Source: Paraspadella gotoi
Taxonomy: Eukaryota; Chaetognatha
Assembly: GCA_051294375.1 (NCBI GenBank)
Contig: CM119263.1
Coordinates: 23,916,423-23,980,422, forward strand
Direction of reading: 5' to 3'
DNA length: 64,000 nucleotides
Under the pieces are notes generated by a model. The model searched no databases. It was not told where the DNA came from and was given only the letters and a program-made list of their open reading frames with translations. The number at the start of each line of letters is the position of its first letter. The stretch's first letter is position 1. This document shows, piece by piece, positions 11,410-21,879 of the stretch. Made by a program: the position numbers and the translations under genes.

Positions 11410-14400
11410 ATGGCATGCTCTTTGGAGGAATCTGAGTCAGAGACTCATCAGAGTGAATATTTAAAGCCGTATCTTCTAATTCTCGAATCAAAACGCCCAT
11501 TTCCACCTGAAAAAGATGTAATTAAAAGAATTAGCGAAATCGGTGGTTTGGAGTATTCTTTAGATTTTAATGTTAAGCTCAAATCCAATTCTTTAATCAT
11601 ACATATAAAAAATGCGGATGCATATGATATGATTCAATCTGGAGTTGAAAAAGCTTTTTGCAAAGAATCTGTCACATTTTTGCTTAACTACAAATTTCAT
11701 GACTTTGTTTTAGACCATACTCAAAGTTTATCTTCTGTTGATGAGGTAGCTAATGCTATCATTAGAATAATTCCAAAAGATAGCAAACTATTTCATCTTC
11801 AGAGATTTTGTGTTCCTTTGCGTCAAAAAATTTTATTTCATCGGATTAAGTTAGGAAAAAACAAACGGTTAGCTCATGAAGTGATTGTTTTAGGTTTTAG
11901 AGCCAGTAAAGATGAAATTTACTTTTTGTCTTTGGAAAAAAACAGATCTTCAATTCTGACGCAGGTTTCTCGTTCTTTATTTGATTTAATTAATAAACAG
12001 GTGCATATAAACAGAAACGGATATAAGGAGCACAAAGAGCAAAATTTTGCTCGGGTTGAAGCAAGCTATTTAAATTTTCCACAAAGCATGCCTAATATTC
12101 ACTCTTTTTTAAAGAAGTGGAACAGCTTCAAAAACTTGAAAACTCTAGAAAATATATACCGACTTGATGACTGTAATTGTCAAGATTTTGTTCGAAGTAT
12201 TTGGAAATTGATCAAAGATGACTTACCCAACCATACATGGCCTTCTCAAAACCAGTTTTCAAATCATATTGAAACCAAAAATGATACAGCCATACATAAA
12301 AAATGCTCAAAAATTTTTTCTGAAAATTCTGGAAACTGTCTAGTCAACGTTTACGGGGAAATTGGATGTGGTAAATCAACAGCAGTGTTAAAAACTCTCC
12401 ATCCAGAAAATGTAGCATTTAATTTCACTATTCAGTTGCATCTTGATTTAGGCCATTTGAACTCTTTAAAATTTAGTTCAGCATCAGATTTTTCAGCTTT
12501 TGTTGCCACCAATCTAAATCGAGTTGTTGATAATAATCCAAAAAAGGAAAAACCAATATGTTTAAAAGCCAATTCTATGATTTTTCTGGATAACTTAGAG
12601 CATAGACCTGAAAAAAGTACTGATATACTTAAAAAAATTTCTACAACAGATAAGGCAGTAATTATCATTACTTCTCAGCAAAACCTATTTTTTGATTTTA
12701 AAAGAATTTCTCCTGATCTAGTTTCAGAAGAAAATTGCATCAAATTGCACACTTTTGATGAGAAAGAGTGTCATGAGTTCCTGAGAAAAAGATTTTCTAT
12801 GTTACAAAACCTATCTTCTCATCATTTGGGTAAAATAGCTTCTTATTGCAATAATAATCCACTTTATCTCTCTTTTGCGGTTCCTTTTCTTAGCCGTTGT
12901 TTGAAAGATGAAATATATGATAAATCACCTATTCTTATAGACAAATTAATAGAAAAATCTTTTAAAGAATTTTTTTTTTCAAGCTCAGATTCAAGAAGAG
13001 AACTCTCTATATCAAAAGTATTAGACTACATAAAAAAGCACAACATTGAAGAATGGCTAATTTTAGAAGCAGCTTCTTTGTTAAATGGAGAGTTTGAATT
13101 AAAAGATTTTGAAGTATTTTTCTACATTGACAAAACAATTGAAATGATAAAAAATACAAAGTTTTGGCCAAATTTATTTATCCAAAATGAAATATTTAAA
13201 AAAGGCAGCTTGCTTGAGGACTTAATTAAAAAGTTTCATTTGTCCCAGTCTCTTCGAAATACAATGGATATTTTAGTTCAAAAGAATTTCTTACAAAAAG
13301 TTTCAGCAAATAAATATAGAATGAATATTTTTGTAAAGGTGGAATGTTTGAAGAGAATTACAAGTAATCCATTTGACGATTATAAACAGCAGTTTGTTTT
13401 AACGACTTTTAAACAATCTGCAGAGGCTTCGAATCCATCAAGCTATTTGCAGGCTTGTAAAAATACTGAATTTTTGATTGCAGCTCTAAAAGGACAAGTT
13501 GTTGATGATAAACTTCGTATTCCTATTTGCATGTTTAAAAAAGCAATCGAAAGTTATGGAATCTTTAAAATGCCACATTTACTTATAATTATGTATCACA
13601 TGCTTGGTCAAACCCAAAGTCAAATGCTGATAACCATTTTGAAAGAATGTGCTCAGACAGGGCATGGCATTTTAGAAAAGTTTCTTTTGGAAGCTTCTAA
13701 AAAATTACAGGAAATTACAGATTTTGAAAACAAAGAAACAATTGAAGATGACGAATCTTTGAATTTTGATATTGTTGAAAGGTTACATTTGTCGCAGCTA
13801 GACATAAACATTTTTTCATTTAATTATCTTATTGAATGTTACTATGCGTTCTATGTTGCAAAAAGTTATGAAATTGATGAATATTTTGAAAAAGAAATAA
13901 AAGATTCATTGCAATCTTTAAAAGGATATTCTTTGGAGGTTAAAAATGAATTTTTTCACCTCTTATTAAAAATAGATCGGGCTCGGCAACTATTTAACTA
14001 TTTTCATGATGAAAATTTTTATCTTAAAACTTATCTAGAAGATGCTTTTAAAAGTGGAAACAAATCACTTAGATCCATTGCATTCCAGCTTATTCAAGAT
14101 TCCAGAATTAATATTGAAGCTCATTGCGGTCTTGATTTAGCATCAGAGATTATAACTGCTTGTGAATCTTCATCTAATCGGAAAATTAAAGAAGTTACAC
14201 ATCAGTATGGCTATGACAAAATTCTTTTATTCAAATTTACTGGAGTTCAAAGCCCAAGCAAAAGATATTTATTGTTTAATGGAAGCTCAGCTCTTCATCT
14301 GGCTGCTTATTTAGGCAACACAACTCTCACAGAATTTCTTATACATATCGGAGCTAATGTCAATGAAAGAGATCATTCCAATTTGTCACCACTTCATTAT

Positions 14401-14895
14401 GCTGCAATGGAAGATCATGACGAAGTTGTCAAACTGCTTGTCGAAGCGGGGTCTGTATTAACAGAAAAAGAGCTGAAAGAATTTGATGAATTACTAAAAG
14501 CATTGACTACATTGCTAGAAAATTCTCGTTCGCGTGACGAATTTATTGCTCATGCAAGAACAGCACTAACTGGAGTTGCTGCTGTAGCAAGCATTAGTGC
14601 GTCAATTGGATTAGCAGCTACTGGTTTTGGTGCAGTTATAGTAGTTCCGATGCTTTTATCTGGGATTTTATCTGGAACTGCTTTCGCTTGGTCGGCAAAA
14701 AAAACAATAGAATACATATTAAAATGGCGCAAGCGTATAGAAAAAATAAGAATATTATTGAGAGAAGGAGGAAGCATAAATGTTGATCTGTTATTTGATG
14801 AAGCATCACGGTTGAACGAAACAATGAAGCCAACAGTTTATGATATTATAGCAAATAAAGAAGAAATTCACAGAACACTTCTGACTGTTTCTTGA
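11410..14895 (+). CDS. STAND P-loop NTPase with ankyrin repeats and a C-terminal glycine-rich membrane-like segment
   Basis: A single 1161-codon exon. Residues 312-324 hold a Walker A motif (YGEIGCGKST) and 389-397 a Walker B-like SMIFLDNLE. IIITSQQ follows at 418-424, where STAND proteins have their sensor, and NNNPLYL at 481-487 corresponds to the GLPLAL-type motif. A helical middle region follows. Two ankyrin repeats occupy about 958-1023 (SALHLAAYLGN, SPLHYAAMEDHDE). Residues about 1052-1097 are hydrophobic and rich in Gly/Ala/Ser, like a glycine-zipper or pore-type helix pair, and a basic tail follows. The N-terminal 300 residues are unfamiliar, but His156 (LAHEVIVLGF) and CNCQDF at 255-260 recall LRAT/NlpC-like cysteine hydrolases. 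STAND proteins are nucleotide-dependent switches, often immune sensors; the ligand here is unknown. Codon use is AT-rich, unlike the SLC6 gene, and the coding region has no intron, so acquisition by transfer or retroposition is possible. The start is the first ATG after a strong splice acceptor. Convergent with viperin. Confidence 0.85.
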   Translation: MACSLEESESETHQSEYLKPYLLILESKRPFPPEKDVIKRISEIGGLEYSLDFNVKLKSNSLIIHIKNADAYDMIQSGVEKAFCKESVTFLLNYKFHDFVLDHTQSLSSVDEVANAIIRIIPKDSKLFHLQRFCVPLRQKILFHRIKLGKNKRLAHEVIVLGFRASKDEIYFLSLEKNRSSILTQVSRSLFDLINKQVHINRNGYKEHKEQNFARVEASYLNFPQSMPNIHSFLKKWNSFKNLKTLENIYRLDDCNCQDFVRSIWKLIKDDLPNHTWPSQNQFSNHIETKNDTAIHKKCSKIFSENSGNCLVNVYGEIGCGKSTAVLKTLHPENVAFNFTIQLHLDLGHLNSLKFSSASDFSAFVATNLNRVVDNNPKKEKPICLKANSMIFLDNLEHRPEKSTDILKKISTTDKAVIIITSQQNLFFDFKRISPDLVSEENCIKLHTFDEKECHEFLRKRFSMLQNLSSHHLGKIASYCNNNPLYLSFAVPFLSRCLKDEIYDKSPILIDKLIEKSFKEFFFSSSDSRRELSISKVLDYIKKHNIEEWLILEAASLLNGEFELKDFEVFFYIDKTIEMIKNTKFWPNLFIQNEIFKKGSLLEDLIKKFHLSQSLRNTMDILVQKNFLQKVSANKYRMNIFVKVECLKRITSNPFDDYKQQFVLTTFKQSAEASNPSSYLQACKNTEFLIAALKGQVVDDKLRIPICMFKKAIESYGIFKMPHLLIIMYHMLGQTQSQMLITILKECAQTGHGILEKFLLEASKKLQEITDFENKETIEDDESLNFDIVERLHLSQLDINIFSFNYLIECYYAFYVAKSYEIDEYFEKEIKDSLQSLKGYSLEVKNEFFHLLLKIDRARQLFNYFHDENFYLKTYLEDAFKSGNKSLRSIAFQLIQDSRINIEAHCGLDLASEIITACESSSNRKIKEVTHQYGYDKILLFKFTGVQSPSKRYLLFNGSSALHLAAYLGNTTLTEFLIHIGANVNERDHSNLSPLHYAAMEDHDEVVKLLVEAGSVLTEKELKEFDELLKALTTLLENSRSRDEFIAHARTALTGVAAVASISASIGLAATGFGAVIVVPMLLSGILSGTAFAWSAKKTIEYILKWRKRIEKIRILLREGGSINVDLLFDEASRLNETMKPTVYDIIANKEEIHRTLLTVS

Positions 14896-15145
14896 GATAA
14901 AATTTTTGATTCATGCGAACTATCTTTCCATTTGTGTCAAAATTGAACACATCATTTTAATATACTTTTTTCTCAAAATTATGTAAATGTCAATGTAACA
15001 TTTTGTTTAGTTTAATTAAAACAATATAAAACTATGGTTAAGACCTTGGCATTTAAAATGTAGATTGTTGAAGGAATGATTACGAACATCTTCTATGTTT
15101 GCTCATGTGTATCTTGTTAAAAATGACTGAAAATTCACTTTATTC

Positions 15146-15151
15146 AATAAA
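15146..15151 (+). terminator. Poly(A) signal of the STAND-ankyrin gene
   Basis: A canonical AATAAA lies about 250 bp after the stop codon, inside AT-rich sequence and followed by T-rich sequence. It would give a 3'UTR of roughly 270 nt. Confidence 0.55.
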
Positions 15152-15770
15152 ACCTTTGTTAACACATGATCATGAATTTAACAGCTGAAAGTTAACATAA
15201 ACTAGCTTTGCTTGAAGGATTTTGACTTAACTGACTATTCAGTTAGCTTTGTAATTTTCTTAGGAAAGAATTATTTTTTGGCTTTGGTTACTGGCAACTA
15301 AATTCGCCAACTGCCTGAATACTAATCACTGAATTTAAGGAAAAAAGTTAGAATTATATTGGCGATCGTTGACCGCTTGAAAGAAAGATTGAAATAAAGA
15401 TCACATAAAACATGAGTTTAATTGATCATTCATAAGTTTAAAAAACATGAATAAATTTCTGTTTTTGTATAAATTTACTACAAGCTTAATTTCGACTGAT
15501 ACTCGACATTTTCTTCACAAAATTAAATTTAGCTATATAAGGAAAGACAATTAATGCTTTATTTATCAAAATTAAAAATTTTACAATTCGTCCGTTTTTA
15601 ATTTTTTTTTAATTTTCCTTTATAACTTAAAATTATTTTCTCGTTTTGAGAAGTAAAATATCTTAGCACGATTCTTGAAAAAAATGAACCAATGAAGATT
15701 CAATTAGTTATACCCCGACGAAAATGCTGAGTTAGATTTTAATAGTGTTTCTCTTCTTTTTTATTGTCAG

Positions 15771-15834
15771 AGACGACGCAGTACCTTTCTCTGAAGATTT
15801 CCATCTGGAACCGCGCCAAAGAATCTCAAAGAAG
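15771..15834 (+). other. Possible small orphan exon
   Basis: A 64-nt segment is framed by a T-rich acceptor ending ATTGTCAG and a donor AAG|GTAAGA. One frame is open (DDAVPFSEDFHLEPRQ...). It lies between the STAND and viperin genes, on the STAND strand. It could be a downstream alternative exon, a UTR exon or chance; no partner exon is evident. Confidence 0.25.
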
Positions 15835-16521
15835 GTAAGAATAAGATACATATTTATTTACATTTGATATTGAAAAAACAATTTCAGTGGAAACTGAGAT
15901 TAGTACAATCAGCAATAATTAATTAAATATGTCAATGAATGATCAGTGTCCAATCTCCATGTGAATTGTGAACGAAAAAGTGAAGAAAAAAAATCATGTG
16001 CGAAAAGTCGTTGTTCTCTTGTTATGCTTTCACATGAGCACTTGTAAGACCAAGCTACTAGCGACACGTGTTTATGCGTAAGTAAAAACATACGGCAAAA
16101 GACGAATAACTGGCAAAGTAACCGTCGATAAAAATCTGATCTTTGTAAAAACTAAACAAACATATATATAACATTTGGACGAAAACGTTTTTTAAAACAT
16201 GAGGGTGGTTTAAATGTAGCTTAAATAAATAAGTAGAATCGAAAAATTACAAGTACACAATAGACTCAGGGAGTCTTGCACTTTTTGCGCTGGAGGAAAA
16301 AGCATCCAAATCATTGTCGAGGACTTAAATTTACAGAACGAATGACGACAACAAGATATCTAGAGATTCGATAAATCTTTTTTTTTCTCAGAAAGTCAAG
16401 TCTAATTGTAAATATACCGAATGCGATCTAGATATACATTAAGTAAGATAAAAACTTAATCTAACTTCATTGCGACGATATTTGGCCATCAGCATCTTCT
16501 ACGAAATGCGCCTCTTAATCT

Positions 16522-18741
16522 TTACCAATCGAGCCTCGTGTCACCGCGGCTCCACTTGTATTTTCCCCCGCGCTTTTTGAACATGTCCTCGTCGAAACCA
16601 GAAGCAGACAACGCCGCCGCCACGCCAACATCCAGAATGCTTTTGGAGGGCGTCTTGGTAAGACCGCGGTTGTCCAGAAACCTATTAGGACGAAAAAAGT
16701 TTATTACTCATGGACTACAAAATTTTTATTGTTTGTGAAACGTAGGGATAACGAAAAACCTTAAAAGTAATCGTTATCTTATAACTTATCTTATATCTTA
16801 TAATTTAAATCCAGGTTTTATTACTTTTGCTGGAAATCATAGGCTTTTAAGACCTCAATTAGCATTTCGCATTTCCTATTACCTACCTCATGTATTCGTC
16901 AAGGATGAGATAAGAGTTTCTCATGGCTTCGTTAGACTCTGGAACAAAACAATGGAGACGCCGGTGTCGGTCGCAAAAGCGTTGGAACGCTTCGTCGGAA
17001 ATGGCCATTGAGGCAGCTTGACGAAGCGCGTCCTTCCCGACGTTTTCTCCCTCAATTAGGAGGCATTGGAAGACCTAATGATGGAGCGGAGTTTTTGACT
17101 CTTTCTTTTCTTTCCTTTCTTTCCTTCTTTTTTTCTTTCTCGTTTTCTATTTACCTTCCAACGAACGGGCTCCAGTCGTTCGATGGCGTCTGTCATGTCT
17201 TCGTCGACGTTGTGAACTGTGATGACGGAGTTGATCTTGAAAAAAACTCCGTGTGTGTGACACCAACCGCGCACGCGCTCCATGATCTAAAACATGTTAT
17301 GAATAGAATTTAACCTTTTATAAATATCTTCGTAATACACGCCAGGTTTTTTGGTAGAAAATAAAACTCAAATTATTTCTCGAAATAATTTCGGTGATAT
17401 TTCAAAGATTCAATTTAAAGACTTCATTGTGTCGGAGACAATATTGTGGACAATCTCAAAGACTTTAAACTTACCGATGCATATTATTATTAATCATTGT
17501 TTACTTGATTCGTGTCTATTTATATTATTGTTTCCCTTTCAGCCCTGTGAGCATCGTGTGTTTATTATCATAGAAAGTACGTGTTCCCCCTATCAATTAC
17601 GGGGCCGTCACCTTACCCTGAAATCGATCCATACTCGCCACACACCTGCAAATGGTTTTTCCCTTTGGAGTGGCGCCCGATTTTCCTGTTGACGTCTTCA
17701 TCGAAAGAGTCGCAGCTGACGGCGAGGATGTCTAGAAATTCTCCGTAGTCCTCGAACCATTGCTGAAGAGAGGACGAGAAAGTGGTATCGTTAAATTACG
17801 ATCGCGGGATTAAACACGGCGCGTTCCGTTGGCGTCACCTCCGTGATCAACGAGCCGTTGGAGACGATGGAGACGCTTTCCATCCCAAGTTCCTTCTTGC
17901 AGAACTTGACCAACTCTCCGAGGAACTTTCCGCGCTGAACGAGGAAAGGTTCGCCGCCTTCGGATCGGAAAATAAAAAAAATTTACTGATCGACACTAAC
18001 GCAAAGAAACAAAATAAGTTGAGTTTCCCGTAGAAGGATTTCTGGTATCTTCGAAAGACCTTTGAATAAATCTTACGTCCGTGTTCTCTTACAAGTAAGC
18101 TTTTAGAAACGATTATTCGTATTCAATTAGCCTCACATCTCTAAACCGACCTGAGAATCTTTCCCTCAAAAACTGTTCAGTTTTCAGACATTTCAAATTA
18201 TCGGCGAAATGCTCTTCGATGCCCCCTTGTCGTATGACGGAAGCAGCAAAGGAGACAGGGTTTGTGCGTGTTTTAGTCCGCTGCTTCTGGAGCCGCAGCA
18301 AGGGGGCTTCGATGAAAAAAAAAATTATCAATCTCTCGATTTACCCGAGAAGTTAATTTTCTTCATTCCCGCTTCGACGAGCTGCTGCAGGCCGCGTTTG
18401 GCCTCCTCCAGCGGCAGCACGAACGACGTCAGCGCCGTGTGGAAACAAAATCCGCAGGCGTAGTTGCATTGTCGCGTCAGGTGGTAGTTGACGCTCTCAG
18501 GGACGGGGTTGCCTGGCAACGCTGAAATAATGTAACAAAAATAAAAAAGTTATGGCAATAGAAAAAAATAATAATAATAATTTAAAAAAATATAAAAAGC
18601 GTTTTCAAAGTGTCTCACCCTCCAAACTAGACGCGGATATTTGTCATTCTTTCTCTGGACCCTTATTCCGATTAACTCGGCGAACCACTTGAAGTAGAAG
18701 AATACGAGACCAAATAAATATCCGATGATGGAAGTCTCCAT
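16522..18741 (-). CDS. RSAD2: Viperin (RSAD2-like radical SAM enzyme, ddhCTP synthase), seven exons
   Basis: Exons on the minus strand: 18741-18619, 18521-18345, 17957-17839, 17762-17646, 17286-17155, 17074-16887, 16681-16522 (stop TAA 16524-16522). All introns are GT-AG and phases match for exons 2-7. The product is about 338 residues, against about 361 in human. Exon 1 encodes a hydrophobic/amphipathic start ([17 protein letters not shown]), as expected for ER and lipid-droplet anchoring. Exon 2 has the radical SAM CX3CX2C motif (CNYACGFC) within [20 protein letters not shown]. Exons 2 and 3 join at the SAM-binding NFSGGEPF. Exons 3-4 give [12 protein letters not shown] and [15 protein letters not shown]. 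Exon 5 gives FKINSVI and EPVRWK, exon 6 [11 protein letters not shown] and [18 protein letters not shown], and exon 7 [10 protein letters not shown] and KRGGKYKW, ending in LDW; the C-terminal Trp is needed for Fe-S loading by CIAO1 in vertebrates. All key residues are intact, so activity is likely. Exon 1 ends in phase 0 but exon 2 needs one carried base, so the exon 1/2 join is uncertain by one nucleotide. Confidence 0.95.
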
Positions 18742-20670
18742 TTTCGGTCGATAATATGTGATATATATATATATCTTATGGAATTCGTGGAGAAAAAAGT
18801 AATTAGTTTTGTTTGTTTAATAAGATCGTCTCTGTAGGTCTGATATTCTGAAAATAATCTATGATGGAAAACCCTTGTTTCATGACAAAATCCGCGGCTG
18901 TTTGAAATTTATCGGTATTATTATTTCTGAGAAATGTTGAAAATCGAGATTTCTGATATTTGTTGAATGGATTAATTTTCTTATTAGAGATTAGGTTAAG
19001 TGAAAGGCAGATATCTTTCTCCAACCCAATTCAAGTTTTTATGAAACCGGAAAATTGTTTGGCAGGTTTTCCCTTATTCTTCACTTTGTAATTTTTTTTT
19101 TTTAATTAGATAGTCATTTTTTCAGACAGAATGTTCTTTAATAATACTATTAATTTTATTAACTCTACGGTATTTATGCGAGTTATTGTTGTCAATCGTC
19201 AATCGTTAAAAAGTTTTATAACTTCTTCATCTATTACTTATAAAAATAGTAAATAGTTCTTTAGTTAAAAAACAAAAGTCAAAGCCACCTGCATCATTCC
19301 GACCTCTAGCATAACTGTGCAAAAACAAAAAGTATATTCGGTAAAGAAAACAAAAGATTTAGATCAATTATTTTATGCTATTGATTAAATAATGTGATTA
19401 TGAATTATCGGCCTTATTAAATTAGTCATAGATATTTAATTATTTTTTAAACATAGTTTCCCATAAGGCCATTCATATTTTTAACTATAACTACTTCAAA
19501 TAAAGTAAGTTTCGGCACTCTGGTTATTGATGCTACCGTAAAATTTTACATGGTTAACTGTTTATAAATTTCCCAACTAACGATATTTTTGTTCACACTT
19601 TTGTAAAAAGCTTTTTAAAATCTTTTCCATCCTCTTTCGCGATCTCAAGTCTTTATCGCGACAGCCCTTATAAGTTGATTCAAACCGGAGTGTGACTACT
19701 ACATGGTCCCCCGCAAAAGAGCGTGATGCAAAAAGGATCTAAGATGCAAGTGTGCTGCTCCGCTGCTTTCGTTTCCTTCCTTGTCGAGCGAGGTCTCTCA
19801 TGTCTTCGGGCCTTATTTGGATATTCCCGGAAAATAAAAGGGCAAAGGAGATAAGAGTAGCCTTTTTTTTCTTCAAATGATGAACATTTTTGTTTCCCGC
19901 TTTTCTTTGTCAGTTCGGCTTTCTCCATTGTTATTTTTTCATATCCCTTTTTCTTGTCTCGCTTTTTATAATTATTTTTTTTTGGTTCTTTCTTTCTTTG
20001 TTTTTTCTTTCTTTTTTTCTTTTTTTCTTTCTCTCTTTCTCTCTTTCTCTCTTTCTCTCTTTCTCTCTTTATTTATTTCTTTCTTTATTTCTTTCTTTTT
20101 CATTTCTTTTTTTTATTCGTCTTTTTTTCTCTCGTTCTTTCTTTCTTTTTATTATTTTTCTTTTTTTTTCTTTCCTTCTATCCTTTGCTCGAACATTTTT
20201 ATTTGGTATCTCTACTTCTCGATATCTTCCTTCTTGACTTCTGCTCGCGCCTCTTTTCCTGTCTTCCCTTCTCTTTTCCTTTTTTTTTTTTTAGCGAAGC
20301 GTTATTGCAAGATATGGCAGCATATCTTTTTTTTCCCAGCACATTCTTTTTTTTTCTTCTTCTTTTTTTTCCGCTCTGTGCTTCCCGGTGATGGCCGAGT
20401 CTTCTTCTCCCTACGAGGAAAAGGCGGGATGCGTTCCTTGTCTCCGCTTTATTAGAAAAAAGTCGAAGATAAAAGAAGGGGAGAAAAAAGAAAAGAAAAG
20501 AAATGAATAGAAAAGAAAAGAAAAGGGGAAAGGCGGTGAATTTTCCTTCCGCTCGTTTTATTTTAAGAAATAAAAAAAAGAAGATAAAAAATCGATATAT
20601 CGACCGTAATCCTCTTCCTTTTTAATATTAAAATGTATTGAATTTGAAATTTTCTGGTTTGACTAACAAC
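18742..20670. other. Intergenic: viperin upstream region and pyrimidine tract
   Basis: The first part should hold the viperin promoter: a TATATATATATA run at about 18757-18775, close to the ATG, and GAAACCGGAAAA at 19043-19054, which resembles an interferon-regulatory-factor half-site pair with non-standard spacing. AT-rich spacer follows. From about 19976 to 20180 there is an extreme T/C tract (TTTCTTTCT, CTCTTTCT). No gene is recognised. Confidence 0.55.
19976..20180. repeat. Polypyrimidine tract (TTTC/CTCTTT)n
   Basis: About 200 bp composed almost only of T and C, including several CTCTTT units at 20033-20070. It can form triplex DNA in principle. The Phe/Ser/Leu-rich frames across it are not genes. 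Confidence 0.85.
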
Positions 20671-20675
20671 AAGAG

Positions 20676-20676
20676 C

Positions 20677-20748
<72 letters not shown>

Positions 20749-20772
20749 AGAGGAGAGAGAGAGAGAGAGAGA
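20676..20772. repeat. (GA)n microsatellite
   Basis: GA repeat of about 97 bp with a few GAAGAG and GGAG breaks. Confidence 0.95.
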
Positions 20773-20879
20773 AAAGGGGCGATCCACAAAGGAACAGCCC
20801 ATCGTAAGGAAAGCAATTTCCAGCGTGGCGGGTGATAATCAACTACGGTTTTCGATTGACGTTTGGGTTAAATAAAAAA

Positions 20880-21290
20880 AAGGGTTTATGGCAACATCCG
20901 GGTTGCCTGTGATGCCCATTGGGATGGGGCATCTCACTGTTGGCTTAGGGGGCTTCCGACCCTCAGTGACACCTCCAGTCACTGGCGCGGTTACCCTAAA
21001 ACGGTCTCGCTTTGCCAACGCAGAGGGAAGTCGTTAGGACTGTGATTGGAACACTACGCCTGGGATGGTGTGTTCCACCTCTGGATTTGGCTGAAGGATG
21101 GTGGACGTGAGGCGGTGTGAATATACTGCCACAGGTTTTCCTTTCCAAGATGTTATTTTGAGACATGGCACCGTGACGCGGCGTGACAACCGCTTCCTCT
21201 CGCTCTTCTTGCTAAATTTTTCCCTCTTCTCCAAGATATGAATTGAAATTAAAAAAAAAAATTTCGTTTCAAAAGTCACTACAGTTTCTG
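20880..21290. other. Unique GC-balanced island of unknown nature
   Basis: About 400 bp of normal-complexity sequence between microsatellites. It contains paired words such as CACTGTTGGC and CAGTGACACC...CAGTCACTGG. On the minus strand a frame ends the island (VTVPCLKITSWKGKPVAVYS and so on), but I recognise no family. It could be a decayed transposon or a non-coding element. Confidence 0.3.
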
Positions 21291-21520
21291 AGCCTCGCCT
21301 CTTTAAGAATCATTGCACCAGATTTATTATTCTTTTTAAAAAAGTCAAATCTGAAAGGAAAGAGAGAAAGAGAGAGAGAAATAGAGATTTAGAGAGACGT
21401 AGAATTTCGAACCTTCTTCCGAAAATTCTGTGAAATCGTTCGACGCTTGTTGACAAAATCCATTAATTCGTCTTCGTCGACCTCGTTTCTCTGGGCAGAT
21501 GGAACCACTCGATTCAATAA

Positions 21521-21524
<4 letters not shown>

Positions 21525-21571
<47 letters not shown>

Positions 21572-21579
21572 AAGAGAGC
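21525..21579. repeat. (GA)n microsatellite
   Basis: GA repeat with GAAAGAG interruptions. A second, weaker GA block precedes it at 21361-21398. Confidence 0.9.
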
Positions 21580-21879
21580 AGACGAATTTGTTTGTTGATG
21601 CCATCTTAATGGAATTCTTTTTGTTCATGGGATTTTAGGGGCGTTTCCTTATTTCTCTAATTAAAGACCCGAGAACGCCTAAGCCGAGTGAGATGCCCGC
21701 CAAAATTAAGGGCAGCTGGCCTTCTCCCCCCCCCCCAAAAAGAAAAAAAATTCATGATCCTTTTTTCGCTTCTGTTTGGCGAATGTTGTTGCAATACGAT
21801 TCTTTCCATCGATTTATGTGACGTTTTTCCTTTTAGAGTTTTTCCCCCGAAATTCAACTCTATTTCTTTTTATTTTTAA

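Noticed and set aside
18803-19024. Minus-strand 73-codon frame upstream of viperin
   Set aside because: No recognisable family, AT-rich, and lying where the viperin promoter should be.
20391-20510. Short frame beginning MAESSSPYEEKAGC
   Set aside because: A good-looking start but it runs into a Lys/Glu-rich low-complexity tail and stops after about 40 codons; no donor seen.
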